A DNA stretch of 64,000 nt from Bdellovibrionales bacterium (GTDB lineage: Bacteria > Bdellovibrionota > UBA1018). Every line of letters starts with the position of its first letter. The stretch's first letter is position 1. A program made the translations under genes and the position numbers. The notes beneath the pieces are model-generated. The model saw only the letters and a program-made list of their open reading frames with translations. It made no database searches and was not told the DNA's origin. Positions 17,567-25,420 of the stretch are shown here, in pieces. Where the stretch lies: contig CANCQK010000002.1 of assembly GCA_947380295.1 (NCBI GenBank), positions 136,557 to 200,556 of the forward strand, given 5' to 3'.

Positions 17567-17591
17567 GCTAAGGTAGGGAACATAAACATTC

Positions 17592-17607
17592 CGGACCCGA
17601 ATCCGGC
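17592..17607 (+). terminator. Short stem-loop after murJ
   Basis: CCGGA (17592-17596) pairs with TCCGG (17603-17607) around a six-base loop in the 79-base gap before the next gene. There is no T-run, so termination is doubtful. Confidence 0.25.
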
Positions 17608-17645
17608 AGGCGAGGTACGGGTTGATAGTGAGATGAGGGGACCCC

Positions 17646-18092
17646 ATGACGACGCAAAGAGAAACAGTTCGTTTATTGTGCAAAAGTATTATCACCCGAT
17701 TAGAAAATCGAAAATCCATTAGTTTTACTCCTCGACTCAGACAGGTCGTTCAGGATGAGGTTTTTGGTTTGATCGGGCCTTTTATCCTGACGGATGAAGA
17801 CCTTCGAGATCGTACTCTGGCTAAGGTGGGCGCAAAAGCTGAGATGCTCCAAGATTCAGCTTTTACTGACAGTGAACAGTATCGGGCTGCTAAGGCAGTG
17901 GTTCGGAGCAGTTTTGGTCATGACTCCTTGAATGGGTTTTACTTTCAAAAGTCACCTAAAGTCGTTGCTCAGGCTATCGTTCAGTACCTCATGCGGTCTT
18001 CTCATATTGATGATGTCTACGAGACCGACGAAGATCTCGAGCACCAAATCGTAGAATCGGTTCAGAAATTTAATCCTGCTGAATTGCATTAA
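17646..18092 (+). CDS. Hypothetical protein, possibly DUF507-like
   Basis: This 148-residue soluble, helix-rich protein follows a GAGGGGACCCC site with the ATG at 17646. It has no signal peptide. The N-terminus (SIITRLENRKSISFTPRLRQVVQDEV) and C-terminus (IDDVYETDEDLEHQIVESVQKF) recall DUF507 proteins of deltaproteobacteria, in which short helices repeat near the ends, but I am not certain. It has no obvious active site. It stands after murJ on the same strand and is followed by a region of dyads. Confidence 0.6.
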   Translation: MTTQRETVRLLCKSIITRLENRKSISFTPRLRQVVQDEVFGLIGPFILTDEDLRDRTLAKVGAKAEMLQDSAFTDSEQYRAAKAVVRSSFGHDSLNGFYFQKSPKVVAQAIVQYLMRSSHIDDVYETDEDLEHQIVESVQKFNPAELH

Positions 18093-18149
18093 TTTCCTGG
18101 AGGAGTGCGGCTCCTGGATCCCGAAAATTCTGATCCCAAAACTGTAGAT

Positions 18150-18170
18150 CTTTTAGACAGTGTCTAAAAG
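18150..18170. promoter_or_regulatory. Perfect 10-bp dyad, operator-like
   Basis: CTTTTAGACA (18150-18159) and TGTCTAAAAG (18161-18170) form a perfect palindrome around one central G. The half-site size and AT content are like a dimeric repressor operator, and it lies 120 bases upstream of the next start. It could equally be a bidirectional stem-loop in the 3' UTR of the preceding gene, though no T-run follows directly. Confidence 0.4.
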
Positions 18171-18291
18171 TTAGATCATTTTTCACATGATCTGCATGTG
18201 GGCTCAAAATTAACTCCGTGAAATCACTATCTTTAATTGTTAAGAAAAGTTTAATATTTGGCGCCTAAATTGCATAGTTAAATAGTCAACT

Positions 18292-19218
18292 ATGTTCAGG
18301 CAGTACCTCTTTTTACCTCTTTTTTTCGCGCTCATGCTTGGAATGCGGTGGTTTTCAACTCATGGAGAATTGGCCGGACTAACCCACTCGCGGGTGATTG
18401 ATCCTGCACGCGTTCAGTCGCAAGTGGCCTTGTCGGTGCGCCAGGAGTTGATGGAAGATTTGGACCGTTTGGTCACTTATGAAAATTATTATCATGCGAT
18501 GGAGGGTCGATTTACCCTTTTGCTGAATCGAGTCGGCTTTCGCCCGTCTCCTCGAGTTCTGGCGGAATATGACATCCGGGTCCAGGTGGCAACAGCTGAT
18601 CTTTTGTTGATTCAAGTCGTATCTGAAAAGGGCGGGCAGGTGCTGGATCGAGTGACCGTAGATCAGGATTTTCAGGTCCATTCGAGTTTTGTACTACCTG
18701 CCCCCGATAGGCGTTTTTTAGTGGCAAAGGCACTCACGCATCTCAAGCGCTTGCGAGAGGCTCCTGAGGGCGTTCTCCTTCCTGAGCGTGGGATCTACAC
18801 TGGGTATTTTGATTACAGTGTGGTGACATCGTCTAATCAGGAACCCATAGCTGTTGCTCTGGGCCTCAAAGTGCCTGTTCAGGGTGATCGATTTGAGCTG
18901 AGCTCGTCCAACGAACAAGAGATGACCCTGCAATTGGAAACAATTCTGGCAAGCGAGTGGAAGGAACGTCAGAACTCCGGCCGTGACGAATCACAACGAG
19001 ATCAGGAGCTTCTTGCTCAAAGGATTTTTTTTGGAGAAATCGGCCATTACGCCCAAGATCGTGAAGAGCTTTTCCAGGTCATTGGCATTCCTTTCTTATC
19101 AGAAAGTAATTCTGAAGCTTCGAGTGACTTGATTGGGGATCGTGCTCTAGCGGGTTCTGTTTCTGCGTCTAGTCCTGGGCGCAAAAGTCAAATCGAGATC
19201 GAACCCATTGATCCTTGA
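18292..19218 (+). CDS. Hypothetical exported or membrane-anchored protein
   Basis: A 308-residue protein with an N-terminal hydrophobic segment (LFLPLFFALMLGMRWF, residues 5-20) that would act as a signal anchor or uncleaved signal peptide. The remainder is soluble and rich in acidic and basic residues, with a beta-like middle (VRVATADLLLIQVVSEKGG-like pattern) and a polar, low-complexity tail (last ~40 residues). No family is recognised. The ATG is preceded by an AT-rich region typical of a promoter (TTAATTGTTAAG), but no clear Shine-Dalgarno site. It is isolated, upstream of mltD. Confidence 0.6.
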   Translation: MFRQYLFLPLFFALMLGMRWFSTHGELAGLTHSRVIDPARVQSQVALSVRQELMEDLDRLVTYENYYHAMEGRFTLLLNRVGFRPSPRVLAEYDIRVQVATADLLLIQVVSEKGGQVLDRVTVDQDFQVHSSFVLPAPDRRFLVAKALTHLKRLREAPEGVLLPERGIYTGYFDYSVVTSSNQEPIAVALGLKVPVQGDRFELSSSNEQEMTLQLETILASEWKERQNSGRDESQRDQELLAQRIFFGEIGHYAQDREELFQVIGIPFLSESNSEASSDLIGDRALAGSVSASSPGRKSQIEIEPIDP

Positions 19219-19268
19219 ATAATTCTAAGGCTTATTTTTAAATTAATATAATTTCATTATTCGATGAA

Positions 19269-19298
19269 TTGACAATAGTGCAACGGGTCAGCTAGACT
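19269..19298 (+). promoter_or_regulatory. Probable sigma-70-type promoter of mltD
   Basis: A perfect -35 TTGACA (19269-19274) is followed 18 bases later by TAGACT (19293-19298), a 4/6 match to TATAAT. Transcription would start near 19305, giving a leader of about 175 bases before the mltD ATG, which contains the structured elements at 19353-19472. Confidence 0.45.
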
Positions 19299-19352
19299 TA
19301 TAAGATCACCTGAAAAGTGAGAGGTGGTTCTTTACTCACAGGTGGGAGTTGT

Positions 19353-19472
19353 TGACACATCCAATCAGTATACGCGATGGAAATTCCTCCTAGGAAGCAA
19401 TGTGTCAGTAAGACGATAGATGATACGTTAGCCCTGCTGAATAAGAGGGCATAATTCGGAATCTAGCGGGGC
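19353..19472 (+). promoter_or_regulatory. Structured leader RNA candidate upstream of mltD
   Basis: A three-way junction can form: TGACACAT (19353-19360) pairs with ATGTGTCA (19400-19407), enclosing CCAATC/GATGG (19361-19380, one bulge) and TTCCT/AGGAA (19384-19396). Beyond it, GCCCTGCT (19431-19438) can pair with AGCGGGGC (19465-19472) near the start codon, or its first five bases can pair with AGGGC at 19446-19450, so two folds are mutually exclusive. Such architecture is riboswitch-like. I do not recognise the class: c-di-GMP-I core motifs (GCAAA and its receptor) are not seen. Confidence 0.45.
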
Positions 19473-19480
19473 ATTAAGAG

Positions 19481-21142
19481 ATGAAGTTTGGATTGATAAA
19501 TAGAGAAATAGTTCAGCGTTTAACTGCTGGTTCTGCCGTTGGTCTTCTTTTTTTGACAGGCTGCGCCCATTTACGTCCCTCTGAAAAAGGAGCCAATAGC
19601 TCTTCGTTAGAGCAGGGCGAGCCACGAACAGTCAGTGATGTCATTCAGCGTGATGCTCGGCAGTCTAAAACTTCATTGAGTAGTGAATCTGAGAACCGAA
19701 GATTGACTGTTCGAGGAATTCAGCTAAAAAATACCCATTTCGATTACCCGGTGACCATTAACTCTCACGTTGAGCGCTGGATTGACTATTTTTGCGGACG
19801 GGGTCGTCCTCACTTTGAAAAGTACTTGGCTCGGTCTGAATATTTTATTCCTTACATCGTCCCAATCCTCAAACAAAATGGGGTTCCAGAGGATCTCGTT
19901 TATCTAGCAATGATTGAAAGTGGTTTTAATAATTTGGCTCGTTCTCATGCTCGTGCTGTTGGTCCGTGGCAGTTTATCTCTGCAACTGGAAAACGGTACG
20001 GTCTTGCCGTTAACTGGTGGATCGATGAGCGGCGCGACATTGGGAAATCGACTGCAGCAGCTGTGGGATACCTCAAAGACCTTCATGCCATGTTTCAGAG
20101 CTGGGAGTTGGCAGCGGCAGCTTATAACGCGGGAGAATCCAAGGTTGCTCGTGCAGTGCAACGATTCGGAACAAAAGATTTCTGGGTCATTTCCCAACAC
20201 AGATTTTTGAGACCGGAAACTCGGGATTATGTGCCCAAGATTATGGCGGCGGCAATTATCTCCAAAAACCGCGTCCAATTTGGATTCCCTGAGCAACGCC
20301 TTGCTCCTGCTGCCGACGAGGCTGTGGCACCAGACGGGGAAGTGGTCAAGCTGATTAAGACTGACAAACCTGTCCCTGATTCTGAGTACCAAGCCCAAAG
20401 AGAGGCCGATTTTAATGCTCAGGCCTCTGCGCAAGGGGCTTTGGAAGATGACTTTGACCGGGACGAGGATCAAGAGGGTTCCGACGTGATCCCGGCGACT
20501 CTGTCTATCCCTGCAGATGGCGTTACAGCTAAAGGTCAAATGGCGAGCGTTGAGCCGCGCTCTCCTGTTTCTGCTGAGAAACCAGTTCCGTTAGCTCGAC
20601 CGATTCAAACCCCTCATGTTACCAAGAAGGGCGAAGTCGGGGGCGAGGAATTGGCCGAGTTTGAGGTTCAAAGCCCGGCAGATCTTCTCAAGGTTGCTCG
20701 TGCAGCCGGTCTCTCCTATCAGACTGTGAAGAGCCTGAATCCAGAAATTTTACGATGGTGCACGCCGCCGACAGCGGCGAGCTACCGAGTTAAGCTTCCT
20801 GCTTTCGTGAAAGAGCGATTTTTGCTGACCTACAATCATGAGGCTTTTCCCCGTGAAGTCCAGTTTATGACTTATAAGGTTCGACGGGGCGAAACATTGA
20901 CACGGATTGCCCAGCACTTTGGGATCAAAGTCGATCCGATGAGCGATTTAAATCGAGTTTCCCCTGGGATGCCCCTGCGGAATGGTGTGAAGGTTCTTCT
21001 CCCTATTCCGAATGATCGATCCAGAACCTTCGCTTCCCTTGAAGTTCGGGATCCACCAGAAAAACGGCGAAGACGACATCACCGGAGGCATCGTCGGCCC
21101 TCTCATGTGAGTATCCGCTCCGAAGACACCGAAAATTCCTAA
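19481..21142 (+). CDS. mltD: Membrane-bound lytic transglycosylase MltD-type lipoprotein
   Basis: This enzyme cleaves the MurNAc-GlcNAc bond of peptidoglycan. An N-terminal lipobox (LFLTGC, Cys28) predicts an outer-membrane lipoprotein. The SLT domain spans ~120-250 with catalytic Glu146 in MIESGFNN, then GPWQFISATGKRYGL and AAAAYNAGE. A linker rich in polar residues follows. The C-terminal ~100 residues hold a LysM module (TYKVRRGETLTRIAQHFGI) that binds glycan, and a possible degenerate second one just before it (VQSPADLLKVARAAGLS). The tail is basic and His-rich. Length 553 is normal. It has its own long leader and promoter; the ATG has only a weak AAGAG site. Confidence 0.93.
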   Translation: MKFGLINREIVQRLTAGSAVGLLFLTGCAHLRPSEKGANSSSLEQGEPRTVSDVIQRDARQSKTSLSSESENRRLTVRGIQLKNTHFDYPVTINSHVERWIDYFCGRGRPHFEKYLARSEYFIPYIVPILKQNGVPEDLVYLAMIESGFNNLARSHARAVGPWQFISATGKRYGLAVNWWIDERRDIGKSTAAAVGYLKDLHAMFQSWELAAAAYNAGESKVARAVQRFGTKDFWVISQHRFLRPETRDYVPKIMAAAIISKNRVQFGFPEQRLAPAADEAVAPDGEVVKLIKTDKPVPDSEYQAQREADFNAQASAQGALEDDFDRDEDQEGSDVIPATLSIPADGVTAKGQMASVEPRSPVSAEKPVPLARPIQTPHVTKKGEVGGEELAEFEVQSPADLLKVARAAGLSYQTVKSLNPEILRWCTPPTAASYRVKLPAFVKERFLLTYNHEAFPREVQFMTYKVRRGETLTRIAQHFGIKVDPMSDLNRVSPGMPLRNGVKVLLPIPNDRSRTFASLEVRDPPEKRRRRHHRRHRRPSHVSIRSEDTENS

Positions 21143-21184
21143 TTCTGCCTTTCCCTGGCACTGTAAAATGTGCGAATAAAGGGT

Positions 21185-22399
21185 ATGGGTCTCATTGTTC
21201 AAAAGTTTGGGGGTACCTCGGTTGGTACTCCTGATCGAATTCGTCAAGTAGCAAAGAGGATAGCCAAAAAATATTCTGAAGGGCATCCCTTGGTGGTGGT
21301 GGTCTCGGCCATGGGGCACACGACGGATGAGCTAATTGAACTGGCTCAGCAAGTTTCTGACCACCCCCCACACCGAGAGATGGATATGCTTCTTTCTGCA
21401 GGTGAGCGGATCTCGATGGCTCTTTTAAGTATGGCCCTCGGGGATCTCCAAGTCCCGGCTGTTTCACTTACGGGTTCTCAGAGTGGGATTATTACAGACC
21501 AAAGTCATCGTCGGGCACGGATTCGGAGAATTCTGGGCGATCGAATTCGGTCCTCCCTCTCCGACAAAAAGGTAGTGATCGTGGCGGGCTTTCAAGGAGT
21601 CAGCGAAACGAAAGAGATTACAACCTTAGGACGCGGTGGTTCCGATACGAGTGCTGTAGCCCTGGCGGTAGCTCTCCGGGCCGAGCGATGTGATATTTTT
21701 ACGGACGTGAACGGTGTTTATTCTGCTGACCCTAGGGTGGTGAAATCTGCTCAGCTTTGGAAAAGAATTCCGCACGACCTCATGGTAGAACTTGCCACTC
21801 GCGGGGCCGGGGTTCTGCATCCCCGGTGCGTGGAGCTAGCCAAGCAGAATCAAGTCCAACTTTGCGTGAAGAACAGTTTAGATTTAGATGAAAGCGGAGG
21901 AACGACTTTGATTCAACGTCAGTCGGGTGATCCAAAGATGAAGGGTATGGAAGAGTTTGGAGTCGTTGGAGTGACTTCGGATAAAGGGAAGCTTTTGGTT
22001 CGGGCTCGATTGAGCCGACCTTCGGCTTTGGAGGTCATTTGGAGTCGTTCGGCACAGACTCATCTTGGATTGATTGCTCCTGTTTTCTCAAGCCAGGACG
22101 TCAGTTTTTATTCAGACCGAGATGGCGAGGCAGAGTGGAGAAAAATTCTTGAAGAGCTTTCTTCACAGGGCTGGCTTGATTCATTTGAAATCGTCTCTGA
22201 TATCGTGCCGCTTTCTGTCGTTGGAGACCGCTTCTCTCAAGATGGCCGGGCGCTCTACGAAATGGTGAAGGTTTTGAGCGAAGCTCAGATTAGTGTGACC
22301 TCAGGAGCGTCCTCCGCTTTAGCGGTGACCCTGGGGGTGCCGATTCATCAGGTAGATGACGCCGTTCGCGCGCTTCACGCTGAATTGATCGAAAATTAA
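21185..22399 (+). CDS. lysC: Aspartate kinase
   Basis: This enzyme phosphorylates aspartate, the first step of lysine, methionine, threonine and diaminopimelate synthesis. The family opening LIVQKFGGTSVG is at the N-terminus, then GRGGSDTSAVALAVAL near residue 145 and the substrate loop FTDVNGVYSADPR. Two ACT-like regulatory domains follow (from ~260), so allosteric feedback is likely. I chose the ATG at 21185; an upstream GTG at 21170 would add five residues. Length 404 matches monofunctional family members. It lies 42 bases past mltD and 15 before the flavoprotein-like gene. Confidence 0.95.
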   Translation: MGLIVQKFGGTSVGTPDRIRQVAKRIAKKYSEGHPLVVVVSAMGHTTDELIELAQQVSDHPPHREMDMLLSAGERISMALLSMALGDLQVPAVSLTGSQSGIITDQSHRRARIRRILGDRIRSSLSDKKVVIVAGFQGVSETKEITTLGRGGSDTSAVALAVALRAERCDIFTDVNGVYSADPRVVKSAQLWKRIPHDLMVELATRGAGVLHPRCVELAKQNQVQLCVKNSLDLDESGGTTLIQRQSGDPKMKGMEEFGVVGVTSDKGKLLVRARLSRPSALEVIWSRSAQTHLGLIAPVFSSQDVSFYSDRDGEAEWRKILEELSSQGWLDSFEIVSDIVPLSVVGDRFSQDGRALYEMVKVLSEAQISVTSGASSALAVTLGVPIHQVDDAVRALHAELIEN

Positions 22400-22414
22400 G
22401 AGGATCGAGTTCAA

Positions 22415-23587
22415 ATGGAAATTCAGTCGTTCAATCCTGATAGCAGCTTTGAGTCCCAAGCTCCGACTCGATTCTCGGGTGCGCCCAAGTGGAGCTCGAG
22501 AGTAATCGTGGTGGGAGATGGATGGGCTGCGTTGGGGAGTGTTGGTTTTTTGGTTGCGGCTGGAGTTGAGGTGGTTTGGGTGCCGGGTTCTGGCGCTCGC
22601 TTGCTTGCTCCAACAGTTGCGTTGAATCAGGCCGAAGGTGCATTGAGTTGGTGGGAATTGGTTAGAAAATTTCAACCTGAACTGAGTGAACCTCAGATGG
22701 GTTCCTACGTAAAAGAGTTTCGAAATAAATCTTTTCGAGACCCAGCTTGGTGTAAAGCCCCATCGATTGAAACTCGCAAAGAAGTGATTGAAGAGTCCCT
22801 CTGGGCTCCTGAACAAAGGTTAGTAGGTGCGACAGAGTTTCGATTTTCGGTTTCGCTCTTGGATTTGGAGGATCAACTCCGAGCAGAGTTGACTTCCGCC
22901 CGTTTTCCGAATTTGACTCGAATTGAGGGTTTGCCCGTCCGATCTTTAAAGGTGGAGAATCATGCGGTGGCCGGGATTGTGCTCGGCTCGGGCGAAGAGA
23001 TTTTGGGTTCACAGGTGGTTTATGCAGATCGCTGGAGTTTGCTCAGCGGGATTGAAAATGTTCCTCGGCCATTAAGCTTCTTGAGAAAGCGTGAACCGGT
23101 AGGAGTTCTTCAGGCGAGTTTTCAGCACGAGCCCGCCATTCACGGTGGAATTTTACAAACCTTCTTTGCACCCATGCATCGAGAAGCCGGAGACAAGCTG
23201 GATAGGCACTTTTGGGGCTATTTCTCGGCCGATGGCAAGCGCAGTGTTTGGACCCTTTGCCTTTCTAGCGAAGAGGCTGAGGATAATCACGAAATTGCAA
23301 AAAAAATAAGAAAGTTGAAAAGCAGCCTCGATAAAATTTTTCAAGGGAGTGATCTCATTCCTAATGGAAAAGCGTGCTTCACGGAGACTCTTCTTCGTGA
23401 GCAATTTAGATTTGAAGAGGAAGCGATCTTTGCTCAGGGGAACCCACCCGAAGAACCATTTGAACTCAGTGCCCTCAGTGGGATTGTATTTATGACGGAT
23501 GCCTACGGTCCTGCCTATGCCATGCAGCAGGTGGTCCACGGCCTTCTCGACACGAAAGTAACTTCAGAGGCACTCACAGCCAGTTAG
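22415..23587 (+). CDS. FAD-dependent oxidoreductase-like protein
   Basis: A 390-residue protein with an N-terminal Rossmann dinucleotide fold (SRVIVVGDGWAALGSVGFL, residues ~28-46, GxGxxA instead of GxGxxG). A second family element is not certain: near residue 360-375 (LSGIVFMTDAYGPAYAMQQ) the phrase resembles the FAD-ribityl-binding end of amine-oxidase-like and phytoene-dehydrogenase-like flavoproteins. The middle holds a mixed alpha/beta substrate region. The substrate is unknown. It is 15 bases downstream of lysC and likely co-transcribed. Confidence 0.55.
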   Translation: MEIQSFNPDSSFESQAPTRFSGAPKWSSRVIVVGDGWAALGSVGFLVAAGVEVVWVPGSGARLLAPTVALNQAEGALSWWELVRKFQPELSEPQMGSYVKEFRNKSFRDPAWCKAPSIETRKEVIEESLWAPEQRLVGATEFRFSVSLLDLEDQLRAELTSARFPNLTRIEGLPVRSLKVENHAVAGIVLGSGEEILGSQVVYADRWSLLSGIENVPRPLSFLRKREPVGVLQASFQHEPAIHGGILQTFFAPMHREAGDKLDRHFWGYFSADGKRSVWTLCLSSEEAEDNHEIAKKIRKLKSSLDKIFQGSDLIPNGKACFTETLLREQFRFEEEAIFAQGNPPEEPFELSALSGIVFMTDAYGPAYAMQQVVHGLLDTKVTSEALTAS

Positions 23588-23658
23588 GTGAGAGTCCTCA
23601 AGGTCATCAAATTCTCTTTTTGCTCGGCTGACGTTTCCATGTTAGGTACCTGGAAATT

Positions 23659-24669
23659 ATGTTGAAACAAAAAAAATTGATTTTTGGGCTTCTTTTCTGT
23701 GGTTTTTTTGCTCAGGAGGCATTTGCTCATCCCGCTTGTAATGCCACGGCTGGGATTCGAGGGAGTTCGCAGCGTGAGTCATATCATTCGACGATGATGA
23801 ATCAGCGCATTCTGTGTTGGGTCACCACGATTTCATTGTCTAGCTTGGTCAATCAATCGGATTTGTACCGTGGGCATCCTGGAGAAAATCTAAGTTTTCA
23901 CCAATGGAAAAAGTTTGGGAGAGAGGATCGTGTCATTCCTAAAGTCCGCAAAAAGCGGGGGACCTTTCCATCGATTCGGATGACTTCGTTTCAGCCTAAA
24001 AAAGATAAGTCGTCTCAGGCCTCAACCCTTTCTAGCGAAGGCTTGATTCCCGTTACTGAGACTGAAGCACTTAAAAGTAAAAAATCTCTGATTGAGCTAT
24101 TAGTCTCTGAGAACCAACGTGACAATCTAGTGGGTACTGAGTCGCTCTATTTGTTGCTGAGTCGAGAGCTTCCTTGGGTTCAACGTGCCGGAAAAAGAAG
24201 TTTTCTGATGCCTCACCTCATCCGTTTTGTAAACGACGTTCGAGGAGGGTCTGAGGATCATTTCATGGAATACTTCAACTGGCTTCTGAACGAAGTTCAG
24301 CAGAATCGGCACTTCTTCGCTGGGGGGGGGCCTCGTGAGCAAAAGAAGTCTCGTTCCTGGAGACGCGGGGTTTCTGATAAAGCTTTGGAGCGAGCCGACG
24401 GTTGGGTGCCAATGATGGAGCTTGATCGCGATTCTGAAGATGTGCAGTTGGAAGGTCAGTCGAAAGCTGAGCCACAGGGCCTGTTGGAAAATCAAGGTGA
24501 CGCTCGAGAGGATTTCTCTGAATGTGACGATGAATCCGATTTTGAAGATGACTCCGATTCTCTCGTCAGTAGAGCTGAAGTGCAAGATCCCAAAATTTCT
24601 TACTGGGAAGAAAGAGCGGATCGTTACCTCTCGTCTCTGGATGAAAATGAGGTCAGGATTCGATTTTAG
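23659..24669 (+). CDS. Secreted hypothetical protein with acidic tail
   Basis: This 336-residue protein begins with a signal peptide (LIFGLLFCGFFAQEAFAHP, cleavage near residue 24). The mature part has a basic segment (residues ~90-110) and a helical middle (~130-215), then a strongly acidic tail (~260-300). No family recognised. The coding sequence contains a run of nine G at 24322-24330 (encoding three Gly), a slippage-prone tract. Its stop codon overlaps that of the convergent comF gene by four bases. Confidence 0.65.
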   Translation: MLKQKKLIFGLLFCGFFAQEAFAHPACNATAGIRGSSQRESYHSTMMNQRILCWVTTISLSSLVNQSDLYRGHPGENLSFHQWKKFGREDRVIPKVRKKRGTFPSIRMTSFQPKKDKSSQASTLSSEGLIPVTETEALKSKKSLIELLVSENQRDNLVGTESLYLLLSRELPWVQRAGKRSFLMPHLIRFVNDVRGGSEDHFMEYFNWLLNEVQQNRHFFAGGGPREQKKSRSWRRGVSDKALERADGWVPMMELDRDSEDVQLEGQSKAEPQGLLENQGDAREDFSECDDESDFEDDSDSLVSRAEVQDPKISYWEERADRYLSSLDENEVRIRF

Positions 24670-25379
24670 CGGCGATTTACCGCCGGTCTGAGTCCTAGGC
24701 AGAAAATGTGAATGGATTGAACTCCTCTTGCTTTCAGCGTTCGAGCAGCTTGTCGTAATGTATGGCCGGTGGTGAAGAAATCGTCGACCAAAATGAGACT
24801 AGACGGGACGGAGCGAATCCTGAGGAGTTCTTCATTCACTTCAAAACGAATTGGATTGGCCAAGCGGTCTCTCATGGAGAGTTGTGCCTGACGCTGGCGC
24901 GTCGGATTTTTGGGTGGGGCGAGGAGAATGGGTAATACGGGAAGTCTGGTTTGAGGACTGAGCCATTCAGCAATTCTGAGTGCACGGCTGCCGCGTAGGT
25001 CCCAGCTCCGCGAGAACTCTTGAGGGATGGGGACAATCGCTTCCGCTCGGAGTTGCCTCAGACGCTCTCGGATCTCAAGCTTCGGATTTAGGACCCTCTG
25101 ATCGAAAAGCAGTCCATGATGAATTTTCCACCGTTTCAAGGTCTGGTAGCATTGGCCAACGAGGAGATACTGGGCGGTATAGGATTGGATCAATCCGGGC
25201 TCGCTCCAAGGGTGCAAGCACTCTTTCATGGGCTGTTGGGGGCAGACTGGACTCCCGCATGACTCACAAAGTTCAGGGCAGCTGATGAAGCACTTCCCGC
25301 AGAATGAGCAAAGCGGGAAGAAATCGAAACCATCGAGGGTGCTTTTGCAGCCTATGCATTGGAAGAGAAATTGAAACAC
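24666..25379 (-). CDS. comF: ComF family phosphoribosyltransferase-like protein
   Basis: This 237-residue protein has the ComF layout: an N-terminal zinc ribbon with CxxC pairs (CIGC, CSFCGKC, CESCGSPVC) and a C-terminal PRTase fold with the PRPP motif LILVDDFFTTGHTLRQAA. In naturally transformable bacteria ComF works with the ComFA helicase in DNA uptake; elsewhere its role is unclear. Here no com genes are next to it. It converges on the secreted acidic gene, overlapping it by four bases at the stops. Confidence 0.88.
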   Translation of the reverse strand: MFQFLFQCIGCKSTLDGFDFFPLCSFCGKCFISCPELCESCGSPVCPQQPMKECLHPWSEPGLIQSYTAQYLLVGQCYQTLKRWKIHHGLLFDQRVLNPKLEIRERLRQLRAEAIVPIPQEFSRSWDLRGSRALRIAEWLSPQTRLPVLPILLAPPKNPTRQRQAQLSMRDRLANPIRFEVNEELLRIRSVPSSLILVDDFFTTGHTLRQAARTLKARGVQSIHIFCLGLRPAVNRR

Positions 25380-25420
25380 ATCGGTTCAGGTGAAAGACTT
25401 GTGCCAGAACAGATCAGTTC

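Noticed and set aside
19904-20539. A 211-codon open frame antisense to mltD
   Set aside because: It lies opposite the SLT domain and linker of MltD, which is certain; no protein family fits.
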